NCBI GenBank assembly: GCA_013364255.1
Contig: CP054936.1
Span: 5,598,353-5,662,352, forward strand
Direction: 5' to 3'
Source of the DNA: Streptomyces seoulensis
Lineage (GTDB): Bacteria > Actinomycetota > Actinomycetes > Streptomycetales > Streptomycetaceae
Length of the DNA stretch: 64,000 nt
In this document: one piece after another, positions 7,904 to 15,562 of the stretch
How the letters are laid out: each line of letters begins with the position of its first letter
Position numbering within the stretch: position 1 is the first letter of the stretch
Made by a program: the position numbers and the translations under genes
The notes under the pieces: model-generated
Database searches by the model: none
What the model saw: only the letters and a program-made list of their open reading frames with translations
Told to the model about the DNA's origin: nothing

Positions 7904-7918
7904 CATCGGAGCATCGGA
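7904..7918 (-). promoter_or_regulatory. Heptamer direct repeat abutting the -35 box
   Basis: Read on the minus strand, TCCGATG occurs twice at an 8-base pitch (7918-7912 and 7910-7904), ending one base before TTGACA. Direct heptamers against a -35 box suggest an activator site. The pitch differs from the usual 11 bases of SARP boxes, and it is not the inverted GTTCGACTG site known for StrR. Confidence 0.4.
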
Positions 7919-8056
7919 TGAACGGGGCGAGAAGGGCAGCGGGCGGCGACCACGGAAACCGTCTGAATAGCCGCTGAGAATAAACCCGCCACGCCCTGCG
8001 GAAGAGCTCCGGACAACCGAGGACGAGCGCGGACGACCGCCGCCGGCCTCCTGGGA

Positions 8057-9211
8057 TCAGGCGCCGGGCGCCGAGGTGTTCGCGGCGCCGTCCGCCCCCT
8101 GCTGCAGCCGCACGTCCCGCGCGAGTTCGGCCCACTGGGCGGCGTTGTGCTGGGCGAACTCGGCCACCGCGTCCGCCCAGTGCGGCGGCACCGCGGACAG
8201 CAGCCGCCGCTGGTCCTCCGCGTCCAGCCGGTGCGCCGTGAGCCACTGCAGGAGCCGTCGCCCGTGGTCGCTGTAGCGCAGCCCGGGGTCCCGGAACATC
8301 TGGAGGTACTTGGCCTGCTGCCGGGTGGAGACGGCGGTGAGCATCGGTCTCCGCGCCGCGGCCGGCAGGGCCCGGGCGGCGCCGGCCGCCTGCGCCGAGC
8401 GCACGTCGTGCGCGGTCCCGATGGAGATGCCCGCCTCCCGCGCGATCTGCCGTACGGAGGCGTCGGGCCGGTCGGCCAGGAGGCGGACGGCTCGCTGGCG
8501 GCCGAGGGAGGCGTCGACGGGCCGCGCCCTGCCGTCCCGGCCCATCCGGGTGTTCGAGTGCGGAATTTCCTCGGTTGAACACGCCTTGCGCAGCGCGCCC
8601 ACCGTCTTCGGGCTGAGTCCCACCACCTTCGCCACGGCCCGGTCGGACCACGCCGGGCGGGAGCGGAGCAGCCGTTCGGCCGCGCGCCGGCGCTCGGCGA
8701 GCGACAGGGGCAGGCCGTGCGCGATATTCAGGCGCACCGCCAGCAGAAAGACGTCGGCTTCGTTTCCGTCGAAGAGATGGGCCCTGATGGTCGTCGCGCC
8801 GACGAGGCGCATCGCGTGAACTCGGTGGACTCCGTCGATCACGCGCAGGGTGGGGCGGTGCACCACGATGGGCGGAAGATTGTCGGCCGCCTCGACCAAC
8901 GATTCCAGGTGCGCCGCGTCGATGAGTTGAGTCCGGGGAGAGTTTTCAAGATTCAGCTCGGTGATGTCAAGCGAGGTGACCGGGCTTTCCGCTAACTGCT
9001 TCTCCAGTGACTTGACGGCTGCCACGTTGTCTGGAGTCCCGTTGCGTTCCAATGCGACCGTATCCGCCTCTCCGGGTCGATGCTCGTCTTCCGAGCAGCC
9101 TGTCGAGAACCGAGTGAGGCGAACGGATGATCCTGGCCGCTGTCGACGTCCCCCGTCGGCACCTGCGGAACAAGACAGGCTGAACTCGCCGCCTCTCTCA
9201 TGGAACTGCAT
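8057..9211 (-). CDS. ParB/StrR-like DNA-binding regulator with two helix-turn-helix segments
   Basis: 384 residues from the ATG at 9211. A ParB/sulfiredoxin-like N-terminal domain spans residues 78-165, with the hallmark IDGVHR at 125-130. A first helix-turn-helix lies at 189-209 (SDRAVAKVVGLSPKTVGALRK) and a second at 252-271 (SVRQIAREAGISIGTAHDVR), then an Ala-rich tail. This is the layout of pathway activators such as StrR, NovG and Tei15*, not of chromosomal ParB. The first 50 residues are polar and unlike the family, so the true start may be internal, for example a TTG near 9050. It lies 236 bases upstream of the peptide gene on the same strand and is the natural candidate activator of that promoter. 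Confidence 0.7.
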   Translation of the reverse strand: MQFHERGGEFSLSCSAGADGGRRQRPGSSVRLTRFSTGCSEDEHRPGEADTVALERNGTPDNVAAVKSLEKQLAESPVTSLDITELNLENSPRTQLIDAAHLESLVEAADNLPPIVVHRPTLRVIDGVHRVHAMRLVGATTIRAHLFDGNEADVFLLAVRLNIAHGLPLSLAERRRAAERLLRSRPAWSDRAVAKVVGLSPKTVGALRKACSTEEIPHSNTRMGRDGRARPVDASLGRQRAVRLLADRPDASVRQIAREAGISIGTAHDVRSAQAAGAARALPAAARRPMLTAVSTRQQAKYLQMFRDPGLRYSDHGRRLLQWLTAHRLDAEDQRRLLSAVPPHWADAVAEFAQHNAAQWAELARDVRLQQGADGAANTSAPGA

Positions 9212-9397
9212 GAACTTCCGTCACCGCGATGTGATCATGATCCTTTGCCAAACATTGGGAACGACATCCGCACAATGCCTGCCATGGCGGACAAGTCCCG
9301 GGCGCACGCTCGCCCGGCATATACCGGACCCACAGCTCCGACGCGGCCGCCCTTATATCACTGTCGGGGAATTCATGGGGAAAAAGGAAGGTAAAAT

Positions 9398-9417
9398 CCT
9401 GGAGGCTCTGCCTCAGG
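9398..9417 (-). terminator. Intrinsic terminator overlapping a stop codon
   Basis: Leftward, an 8-bp stem with one bulged base and a three-base loop spans 9417-9398 and is followed at once by ATTTTAC. It contains the stop codon of the 143-residue gene (9415-9413) and insulates that gene from the regulator at 9211. Confidence 0.5.
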
Positions 9418-9844
9418 GCCACACCAGGCAGTACGGCTGATGCCCCGCCTCGTGCAGCCGGTGGCTGAAGTCCTGCCACTCGTGCAGCAGTTGGTAGACG
9501 TTGAAGGCGTCTCTCGGGCCGCCGCGGTCCGGGACCGTGGACCAGATGAAGGCGGCCGCGCCCACCGCTTCCTCGCCGATGTCGCGCAGCGGGTCCACGA
9601 CGGTCATCGGGAGTTTGACGACCGCGTAGTCGGGGTGCAGGACGACCAGCTCCAGCGGCGGGACCTTGTGCAGGGGCACGCCCTCGATGCCGGTCAGCAC
9701 CATCGCGGCCATCGTCTCGGGCTTGATCTTGGTGAACATGCCGTTCATGCCCAGCTCGTCGCCGCCGAGTTCCTCGGGGCGCATCGAGATCGGGACGCGG
9801 GCCGCGGTCGCGCCGTCGGGCGCGCCGAAGTACTTGTACGTCAC
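9413..9844 (-). CDS. Conserved hypothetical protein (about 143 residues)
   Basis: I do not recognise a named family. The protein starts VTYKYFGAPDGATAARVPIS, contains alternating hydrophobic strands (LELVVLHPDYAVVKLPMTVVDPL, AAAFIWSTVPD) and ends HEAGHQPYCLVWP, with no membrane segment. The GTG at 9844 was chosen because the sequence upstream becomes Arg/Asp repeat-like and non-coding in character; a GTG two codons earlier is also possible. It reads away from hemL and toward the biosynthetic cluster, and an intrinsic terminator lies on its stop codon. It probably belongs to the core chromosome, marking the right border of the accessory region, but this is inference. Confidence 0.55.
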   Translation of the reverse strand: MTYKYFGAPDGATAARVPISMRPEELGGDELGMNGMFTKIKPETMAAMVLTGIEGVPLHKVPPLELVVLHPDYAVVKLPMTVVDPLRDIGEEAVGAAAFIWSTVPDRGGPRDAFNVYQLLHEWQDFSHRLHEAGHQPYCLVWP

Positions 9845-10495
9845 CCCCACCCGACCACCATTCCTGCTTCCGGCCCGGAGGCGGTCGGCCCTGCGGTCGA
9901 TCCGGCGATCGACGCGCCGGTCGAGCCGCTCGGACTCATTCGGTACGCCCTGTTCCTGACGTGTCTCGGCCGCTTCCTCCGCCTCGCGTCGGTGCCTTCC
10001 CCGCCGGGCACGTCGAGGACCCAGGTCATCGGTCCCCTCGCCCAGTCCGCCACCGCGATGCATATCTCCACCCGACTGCTTTTCTAGGACGCGTGGTCCC
10101 CGCCGCGCAACCCGATCATCGTGTCAGTGACCTCCCCCACGGCCGCACGCCGAAACGTACGCCGAAACATCTGCCCACGGGATCTTCGCGCCCCGCGGGC
10201 GAAACGCCTCCGACACGGCCCTGACACGACCCTGACACGACCCTTCGCCCTGTCCATACGTACGTGAGGACCAGTTTCTCAGATGGGCGGCGACGAATCC
10301 GCTTCTTCGGACCTCCGGGTTCCGCCTCCGTCCCCGGCCGGGATCCCCTGGGCCCCCGGCGACCGGGTTCCCCCTCCGTCCCCGCCGGGAAGCGTCCGCC
10401 GCCCCCGGCCTCGCGCGCCCCCTGGCCTACCCTGAACAGGTCACTGCCCACCGGATGTATGAGAAGCCGCCGAGAAGTCGGAGAAGTCGCAGGTC
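9845..10495. other. 650-base intergenic region upstream of hemL
   Basis: No convincing gene is seen. It holds small direct repeats: ACGCCGAAAC twice near 10147-10168, CTGACACGAC twice near 10221-10242, and an imperfect 30-base repeat around CCGGGTTCC..CTCCGTCCCCG at about 10315 and 10368. A TACCCT -10-like element at 10428-10433 could drive hemL with a leader of about 55 bases. Confidence 0.35.
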
Positions 10496-11812
10496 ATGAG
10501 CGAACTGCCCTATCCATACGAAGCCCCCGTCTCGCAGGCGCTGTTCGACCGTGCGGCGGTCGTCACGCCCGGCGGCGTGAACTCGCCGGTGCGTGCCTTC
10601 CGCGCCGTGGGCGGCTCGCCCCGGTTCATGGTGTCCGGCAGCGGCCCGTACCTGACGGACGCCGACGGGCGCGAGTACGTCGACCTGGTGTGCTCCTGGG
10701 GACCGATGATCCTCGGCCACGGCCGCCCCGAGGTGATCGCCGCCGTGCAGGAGGCCGTCGCGCGCGGCACCTCCTTCGGCACGCCCGGTGAGGGCGAGGT
10801 CGTCCTCGCCGAGGAGATGGTGGCGCGCGTCGCGCCGCTGGAGCAGGTCCGCCTCGTCTCCAGCGGCACCGAGGCCACCATGTCCGCCATCCGCCTGGCC
10901 CGCGGGTTCACCCGGCGCACCAAGGTGGTCAAGTTCGCCGGCTGCTACCACGGGCACGTCGACTCGCTGCTCGCCTCGGCCGGCTCCGGCGTCGCCACCT
11001 TCGCGCTGCCCGACACGCCCGGCGTCACCGGCGCCCAGGCCGGCGACACGATCGTGCTGCCGTACAACGACCTCGACGCCGTGCGCGCCGCCTTCGCCGC
11101 GCACCCGGACGAGATCGCCTGCGTGATCACCGAGGCGTCGCCCGGCAACATGGGCGTCGTCCCGCCGCTGCCCGGCTTCAACCAAGGGCTCAAGGACATC
11201 TGCCGGGACAACGGCGCGCTGTACGTCTCCGACGAGGTGATGACCGGCTTCCGCACCAGCCGCGCCGGCTGGTTCGGCGTCGACGGGGTCGAGCCGGACC
11301 TGATGACCTTCGGCAAGGTGATGGGCGGCGGCTTCCCGGCCGCGGCGTTCGGCGGCCGCGCCGACGTCATGGCGCACCTCGCCCCGGCCGGCCCGGTCTA
11401 CCAGGCGGGCACGCTCTCCGGGAACCCGGTCGCCACCGCCGCCGGCCTCGCCCAGCTGCGCCTGCTCGACGACGCCGCCTACGCCACGGTGAACGCCGTC
11501 TCCCAGCGGATCCAGGCCCTCGTCTCCGGGGCCCTGACCAAGGAAGGCGTCGCGCACACCCTGCAGAACGCCTCCAACATGTTCTCGGTGTTCTTCACCG
11601 ACCGGCCGGTGCGCGACTACGACGACGCCAGGGCGCAGGAGTCGTACCGCTACACCGCCTTCTTCCACGCGATGCTGGCGAACGGCGTCTACCTGCCGCC
11701 GTCGTCCTTCGAGTCCTGGTTCGTCTCCACCGCCCACGACGAGCAGGCCCTCCAGCGGATCGCCGACGCCCTTCCGGCGGCGGCCCGGGCGGCTGCGGAG
11801 GCGACGGCATGA
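10496..11812 (+). CDS. hemL: Glutamate-1-semialdehyde 2,1-aminomutase
   Basis: 438 residues, the usual length. A PLP-dependent class III aminotransferase fold that moves the amino group of glutamate-1-semialdehyde to make 5-aminolevulinate, the last step of the C5 route to heme. The PLP lysine is K274 in FGKVMGGGFP. VTPGGVNSPVRAF, SSGTEATMSA and YHGHVDSLL are family signatures. The ATG at 10496 has GGAGAAG..AGG upstream. Its stop overlaps the next start (ATGA). Heme supply fits the cytochrome c maturation and quinone genes that follow. Confidence 0.95.
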   Translation: MSELPYPYEAPVSQALFDRAAVVTPGGVNSPVRAFRAVGGSPRFMVSGSGPYLTDADGREYVDLVCSWGPMILGHGRPEVIAAVQEAVARGTSFGTPGEGEVVLAEEMVARVAPLEQVRLVSSGTEATMSAIRLARGFTRRTKVVKFAGCYHGHVDSLLASAGSGVATFALPDTPGVTGAQAGDTIVLPYNDLDAVRAAFAAHPDEIACVITEASPGNMGVVPPLPGFNQGLKDICRDNGALYVSDEVMTGFRTSRAGWFGVDGVEPDLMTFGKVMGGGFPAAAFGGRADVMAHLAPAGPVYQAGTLSGNPVATAAGLAQLRLLDDAAYATVNAVSQRIQALVSGALTKEGVAHTLQNASNMFSVFFTDRPVRDYDDARAQESYRYTAFFHAMLANGVYLPPSSFESWFVSTAHDEQALQRIADALPAAARAAAEATA

Positions 11813-12528
11813 GCGACGGCATGAACGACGGCACGGCGAACAACGCGAGCGAGGCCGACGACGTCACCGTCGTCCACCTCATGCGCCACGGCGAGGTGGA
11901 GAACCCGACCGGCGTGCTCTACGGGCGGCTGCCCGGCTACCACCTCTCCGAGCTGGGCCGGCGGATGGCCGAGCGGGTGGCCGAGCACCTCGCGCCCCGC
12001 GACATCACCTACGCCGTCGCCTCCCCGCTGGAGCGGGCGCAGGAGACGGCGACGCCGATCGCCAAGGCGCACGGGCTCGACCTCGACACCGACGAGCGGC
12101 TGATCGAGGCGGAGAACGTCTTCCAGGGCAAGACCTTCGGCATCGGCGACGGCGCGCTGCGCCGGCCCGAGAACTGGAAGCACGTGGTCAACCCGTTCCG
12201 GCCGTCCTGGGGCGAGCCGTACGTCGACCAGGTGGTGCGCATGATGGGCGCGCTGAACGCGGCGAAGGACAAGGCGCGCGGGCACGAAGCGGTGCTGGTG
12301 AGCCACCAGTTGCCGATCTGGATCGTGCGCTCCTACGTCGAGCGGAGGCGGCTGTGGCATGATCCGCGCAAGCGGCAGTGCACGCTCGCCTCGCTGACCA
12401 CGTTCACCTACCGGGGCGACCGGATCGTGTCCGTCGGCTACAGCGAACCGGCCCGCGATCTGGTGCCGGCCCACCTCCTCGCGGGCGCCAAGCCGGTCAA
12501 GGGGCAGAGCAAGGCGTTCGGCGCCTGA
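11809..12528 (+). CDS. Histidine phosphatase family protein (phosphoglycerate mutase-like)
   Basis: 239 residues, translationally coupled to hemL. The catalytic RHG motif is at residues 26-28 (LMRHGEVENP), with the supporting SPLERAQET arginine/glutamate segment and the second catalytic His in VSHQLPIW. It will dephosphorylate a small phosphorylated metabolite or act as a mutase; the substrate cannot be told from these motifs. The glycolytic-type insertion is not obvious. Pairing with hemL suggests a conserved operon rather than a glycolytic role. Confidence 0.85.
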   Translation: MSDGMNDGTANNASEADDVTVVHLMRHGEVENPTGVLYGRLPGYHLSELGRRMAERVAEHLAPRDITYAVASPLERAQETATPIAKAHGLDLDTDERLIEAENVFQGKTFGIGDGALRRPENWKHVVNPFRPSWGEPYVDQVVRMMGALNAAKDKARGHEAVLVSHQLPIWIVRSYVERRRLWHDPRKRQCTLASLTTFTYRGDRIVSVGYSEPARDLVPAHLLAGAKPVKGQSKAFGA

Positions 12529-12686
12529 CACACGGAGCGTAAGGGCGCTGTCAGCCCTCGGTCATAAACCGACAGTTTCCATGCAAATGTTGTGAATTTC
12601 ATATCAATCCGAGCAACCTTGCCCTCCGTCACGGCCTCTGAGTGGGTGACCACATCAAAGGACGTGACGGACGGATCGGGGTTCTC

Positions 12687-14000
12687 ATGCGCACCTTCTC
12701 CCGGAGGGGAATGCTCGGCCTCGGCGCGGGCGCGGCGGCGGCCGTGTCGCTCGCCGGCTGCGGCGGCCAGGATTCTTCGGGCGGCTCGGGCCACCCGGCG
12801 GGCTCCGGCTCGGACAAGGGTGCGCAGGGCGGCGACGGCACGAAGGCTCCCGCCCGCCTCATCGGCGACGGCTCGACCTCGTTCACCGGCAAGCAGCCGC
12901 ACCAGCCCGCCAAGCCGGTGCCGCTGGAGCCGGGCCAGACCCCGCCGCAGTTCGTCATCTTCTCCTGGGACGGCGCCGGCGAGGTCGGCAACGGACTCTT
13001 CCCGCGCTTCCTCGACCTCGCCAAGCAGCACCAGGCGGGCATGACCTTCTTCCTCTCCGGCCTCTACCTGCTGCCGGAGTCGAAGAAGCGGCTGTACAAC
13101 CCGCCGAACAACCGGCGCGGCGCCTCCGACATCGGCTACCTCACCGACGACCACATCAAGGCCACCCTCACCAACGTCCACCGCGCCTGGCTCGAAGGCC
13201 ACGAGATCGGCACCCACTTCAACGGCCACTTCTGCGGCGAGGCGCACACCTCGGTCAAGTGGTGGACGCCCAAGCAGTGGCGCAGCGAGATCGACCAGGC
13301 CAAGGCGTTCGTCAAGGAGTGGAAGACCAACACCGGCTGGCACGACCTGCCCGCCCTGCCGTTCGACTACGACAAGGAACTGGTCGGCGGCCGCACGCCC
13401 TGTCTGCTCGGCCAGGACAACCTGCTGCCCACCGCCCACGAGCTGGGCTGGCGCTACGACGCCTCCTCCTCCGGCGGCCTCCAGACGTGGCCGGTGAAGA
13501 AAAAGGGCATATGGGACCTGCCGCTCCAGCAGATACCTTTCCCCGGACACTCGTTCCAGGTCCTGTCGATGGACTACAACATGCTCGCCAACCAGTCGGT
13601 GAACTCCACCAAGGCGCCGCCCGCCAACTACCCGGGCTGGCGCAAGCAGTCCGCCCAGTCCTACATCCAGGGCTTCGAGCGGGCCTACCGGACGAACCGC
13701 GCGCCCTTCTTCATCGGCAACCACTTCGAGCAGTGGAACGGCGGGATCTACATGGACTCCGTCGAAGAGGCCTTCAAGCACATCGCGAACGAGCGGGACA
13801 AGGGCGCGGACGTGCGCCTGGTCTCCTTCCGGCAGTTCGTCGACTGGCTGGACGTGCAGAAGCCGGAGATCCTCGCCAAGCTGCGCACGCTCGGCGTCGG
13901 CCAGCAGCCGACGGGCGGCTGGAAGACCTTCCTCCAGCCCGCCGCCTCGGGCGCCGGCACCGGCGCCGGCACCCCGAACGGCACCGCCTCCGGGGCGTAG
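12687..14000 (+). CDS. Tat-exported lipoprotein, polysaccharide-deacetylase-like
   Basis: 437 residues. The N-terminus has a twin arginine (SRRGMLG), a hydrophobic run and a lipobox LAGC at Cys25, so it should be exported folded and lipid-anchored outside the membrane. The body resembles NodB deacetylases: FSWDGAGEVGN holds the Asp region, MTFFLSGLY follows, and GTHFNGHF carries the metal His pair. I chose the ATG at 12687 because it places the signal peptide at the start; an upstream in-frame ATG at 12642 adds unrelated residues. The last codons lie inside a 24-base tandem repeat. Likely a cell-envelope carbohydrate enzyme; activity not proven. Confidence 0.75.
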   Translation: MRTFSRRGMLGLGAGAAAAVSLAGCGGQDSSGGSGHPAGSGSDKGAQGGDGTKAPARLIGDGSTSFTGKQPHQPAKPVPLEPGQTPPQFVIFSWDGAGEVGNGLFPRFLDLAKQHQAGMTFFLSGLYLLPESKKRLYNPPNNRRGASDIGYLTDDHIKATLTNVHRAWLEGHEIGTHFNGHFCGEAHTSVKWWTPKQWRSEIDQAKAFVKEWKTNTGWHDLPALPFDYDKELVGGRTPCLLGQDNLLPTAHELGWRYDASSSGGLQTWPVKKKGIWDLPLQQIPFPGHSFQVLSMDYNMLANQSVNSTKAPPANYPGWRKQSAQSYIQGFERAYRTNRAPFFIGNHFEQWNGGIYMDSVEEAFKHIANERDKGADVRLVSFRQFVDWLDVQKPEILAKLRTLGVGQQPTGGWKTFLQPAASGAGTGAGTPNGTASGA

Positions 14001-14049
14001 AGCGGCACCGCCTCCGGGGCGTGGAGCGGCACCGCTCCGGGGCGTGGTG
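13979..14049. repeat. 24-base tandem repeat, three copies, across a stop codon
   Basis: Units at 13979-14002, 14003-14026 and 14027-14049. The third lacks one C. The TAG stop of the deacetylase-like gene lies in the first unit; the matching codon in units two and three is TGG. This looks like a recent duplication of the gene's 3' end. Confidence 0.8.
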
Positions 14050-14125
14050 CAGCGCCTGATATGCGGTTTTCCGCCCGTGAGGGGGGCGGGCGAGAGCCCC
14101 GGAACAGGCATGCGAAACTTTTCAC

Positions 14126-14791
14126 ATGAGTGTCGTCAGCCGCGCCCCCCAGTGCTCGAACCGGGCGAACCGTACGTCCCGTCCGCACCGCACGCGCACG
14201 ACCCGCGTCCGCCCGCGCGCCGTCCTGCTCGCCGCCGTGAGCGCCGTCGCGTCGCTCACGCTGGCCGCGTGCGGCTCCGGAGGCACCTCCGGCGGCTCGG
14301 GCGACACGCACTTCATCACCGGCTCCGACGGCATCGCGACGGTCAAGAAGGGCGAGCGCAAGCCCGCCCCCGACCTGTCCGGCAAGACCATCGACGGCAA
14401 GCAGCTCGACCTCGCCTCCTACAAGGGCAAGGTCGTCGTGCTCAACGTCTGGGGCTCCTGGTGCGCGCCCTGCCGGGCCGAGGCGCCCAACCTGGTCACG
14501 GTCGCCAAGGCCAACGCCGCCAAGGGCGTGCAGTTCGTCGGCATCAACACCCGCGACAGCACCACCCAGCCGGCCGTCCAGTTCGAGAAGAGCTTCGGGG
14601 TGCCCTACCCGAGCCTGTACGACCCGACCGGCAAGCTGATGCTCCGCTTCAAGAAGGGCACCCTCAACCCGCAGCTCATCCCGACCACGATCATCGTGGA
14701 CCGGGACGGGAACATCGCGGCGCGCGCCCTGCAGGGGCTCAGCGAGGAGAAGCTGCGCAAGATGCTCGACCCGGTCGTCGCGGAGAAGTGA
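14126..14791 (+). CDS. resA: Thiol-disulfide lipoprotein, ResA/TlpA family
   Basis: 221 residues. A basic N-terminus is followed by a hydrophobic segment and a lipobox LAAC at Cys49, so the thioredoxin domain is tethered outside the membrane. The redox site is W112-C113-A-P-C116, followed by the family's GVQFVGINTRD and cis-Pro region (LIPTTIIVD). It reduces the heme-binding CXXCH cysteines of apocytochrome c, taking electrons from the CcdA protein encoded seven bases downstream. Gene order resA-ccdA-resB-ccsA is the standard system II layout. Confidence 0.92.
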   Translation: MSVVSRAPQCSNRANRTSRPHRTRTTRVRPRAVLLAAVSAVASLTLAACGSGGTSGGSGDTHFITGSDGIATVKKGERKPAPDLSGKTIDGKQLDLASYKGKVVVLNVWGSWCAPCRAEAPNLVTVAKANAAKGVQFVGINTRDSTTQPAVQFEKSFGVPYPSLYDPTGKLMLRFKKGTLNPQLIPTTIIVDRDGNIAARALQGLSEEKLRKMLDPVVAEK

Positions 14792-14797
14792 GCCGTC

Positions 14798-15559
14798 GTG
14801 CTACTGGCCGCAGCCTCTGACCCCAACCAGACGGTCTTCAGCGGAGCTCTGCTGCTCGCGCTGCCCGTCGCCGTGCTCGGCGGACTCGTCTCCTTCTTCT
14901 CCCCGTGCGTCCTGCCGCTCGTCCCCGGCTACCTCTCCTACGTGACCGGCGTCACCGGCACCGACCTGGCCGAGGCCCGGCGCGGGCGGATGGCCGCGGG
15001 CGCCGCGCTGTTCGTGCTCGGCTTCACCGCCGTGTTCGTCTCCGGCGGCGCCCTGTTCGGCTACTTCGGGCAGAACCTCCAGGACCAGAAGGGCCCGCTC
15101 ACCAAGGTGCTGGGCGTGCTCATGATCCTCATGGGCGTGTTCTTCATGGGCCTGATGCCCTGGCTGACCCAGCGCGAGTTCCGCTTCCACAAGCGGCCCA
15201 CCGCCGGTCTGCTCGGCGCGCCCCTGCTCGGCGCCCTGTTCGGCATCGGCTGGACGCCGTGCATCGGCCCGACGCTCTCCGCCGTCCAGACGCTCTCCTT
15301 CCAGCAGGCCAGCGCCGGCCGCGGCGCCCTGCTGACCGTCGCCTACTGCGCGGGACTCGGCATACCGTTCGTGCTCACCGCCGTCGCCTTCCGCAAGGCC
15401 CTCGGCGCCTTCGGCTGGGTCAAGCGCCACTATGTCTGGGTGATGCGCATCGGCGGCACCATGATGATCGTGACCGGTGTGCTGCTGCTCACCGGCGCCT
15501 GGGACCGGCTGGTGCAGGAGATGCAGACCTGGTCCAACGGCTTCACTGTGGGGATCTGA
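14798..15559 (+). CDS. ccdA: Cytochrome c biogenesis membrane protein CcdA
   Basis: 253 residues with about six membrane segments. The two redox cysteines sit in SPCVLPLVPG (near residue 37) and TPCIGPT (near residue 150), the hallmark of CcdA/DsbD transmembrane electron carriers. It passes reducing equivalents from cytosolic thioredoxin to ResA outside. It starts at a GTG just after the resA stop, and resB follows three bases after its own stop, so the genes form one transcription unit. Confidence 0.93.
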   Translation: MLLAAASDPNQTVFSGALLLALPVAVLGGLVSFFSPCVLPLVPGYLSYVTGVTGTDLAEARRGRMAAGAALFVLGFTAVFVSGGALFGYFGQNLQDQKGPLTKVLGVLMILMGVFFMGLMPWLTQREFRFHKRPTAGLLGAPLLGALFGIGWTPCIGPTLSAVQTLSFQQASAGRGALLTVAYCAGLGIPFVLTAVAFRKALGAFGWVKRHYVWVMRIGGTMMIVTGVLLLTGAWDRLVQEMQTWSNGFTVGI

Positions 15560-15562
15560 TCC

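Noticed and set aside
1..9412. Integrated mobile element carrying the biosynthetic cluster
   Set aside because: No integrase, transposase, tRNA or att-like repeat was seen. The left end is outside the window, so this cannot be judged.
9212..9412. Additional small gene upstream of the ParB-like regulator
   Set aside because: No start with a convincing ribosome binding site and no recognisable protein; it is most likely the regulator's promoter region.
12590..12607. Rex operator upstream of the deacetylase-like lipoprotein
   Set aside because: TTGTGAA is a perfect left half, but the right half (ATATCAA) matches only four of seven bases.
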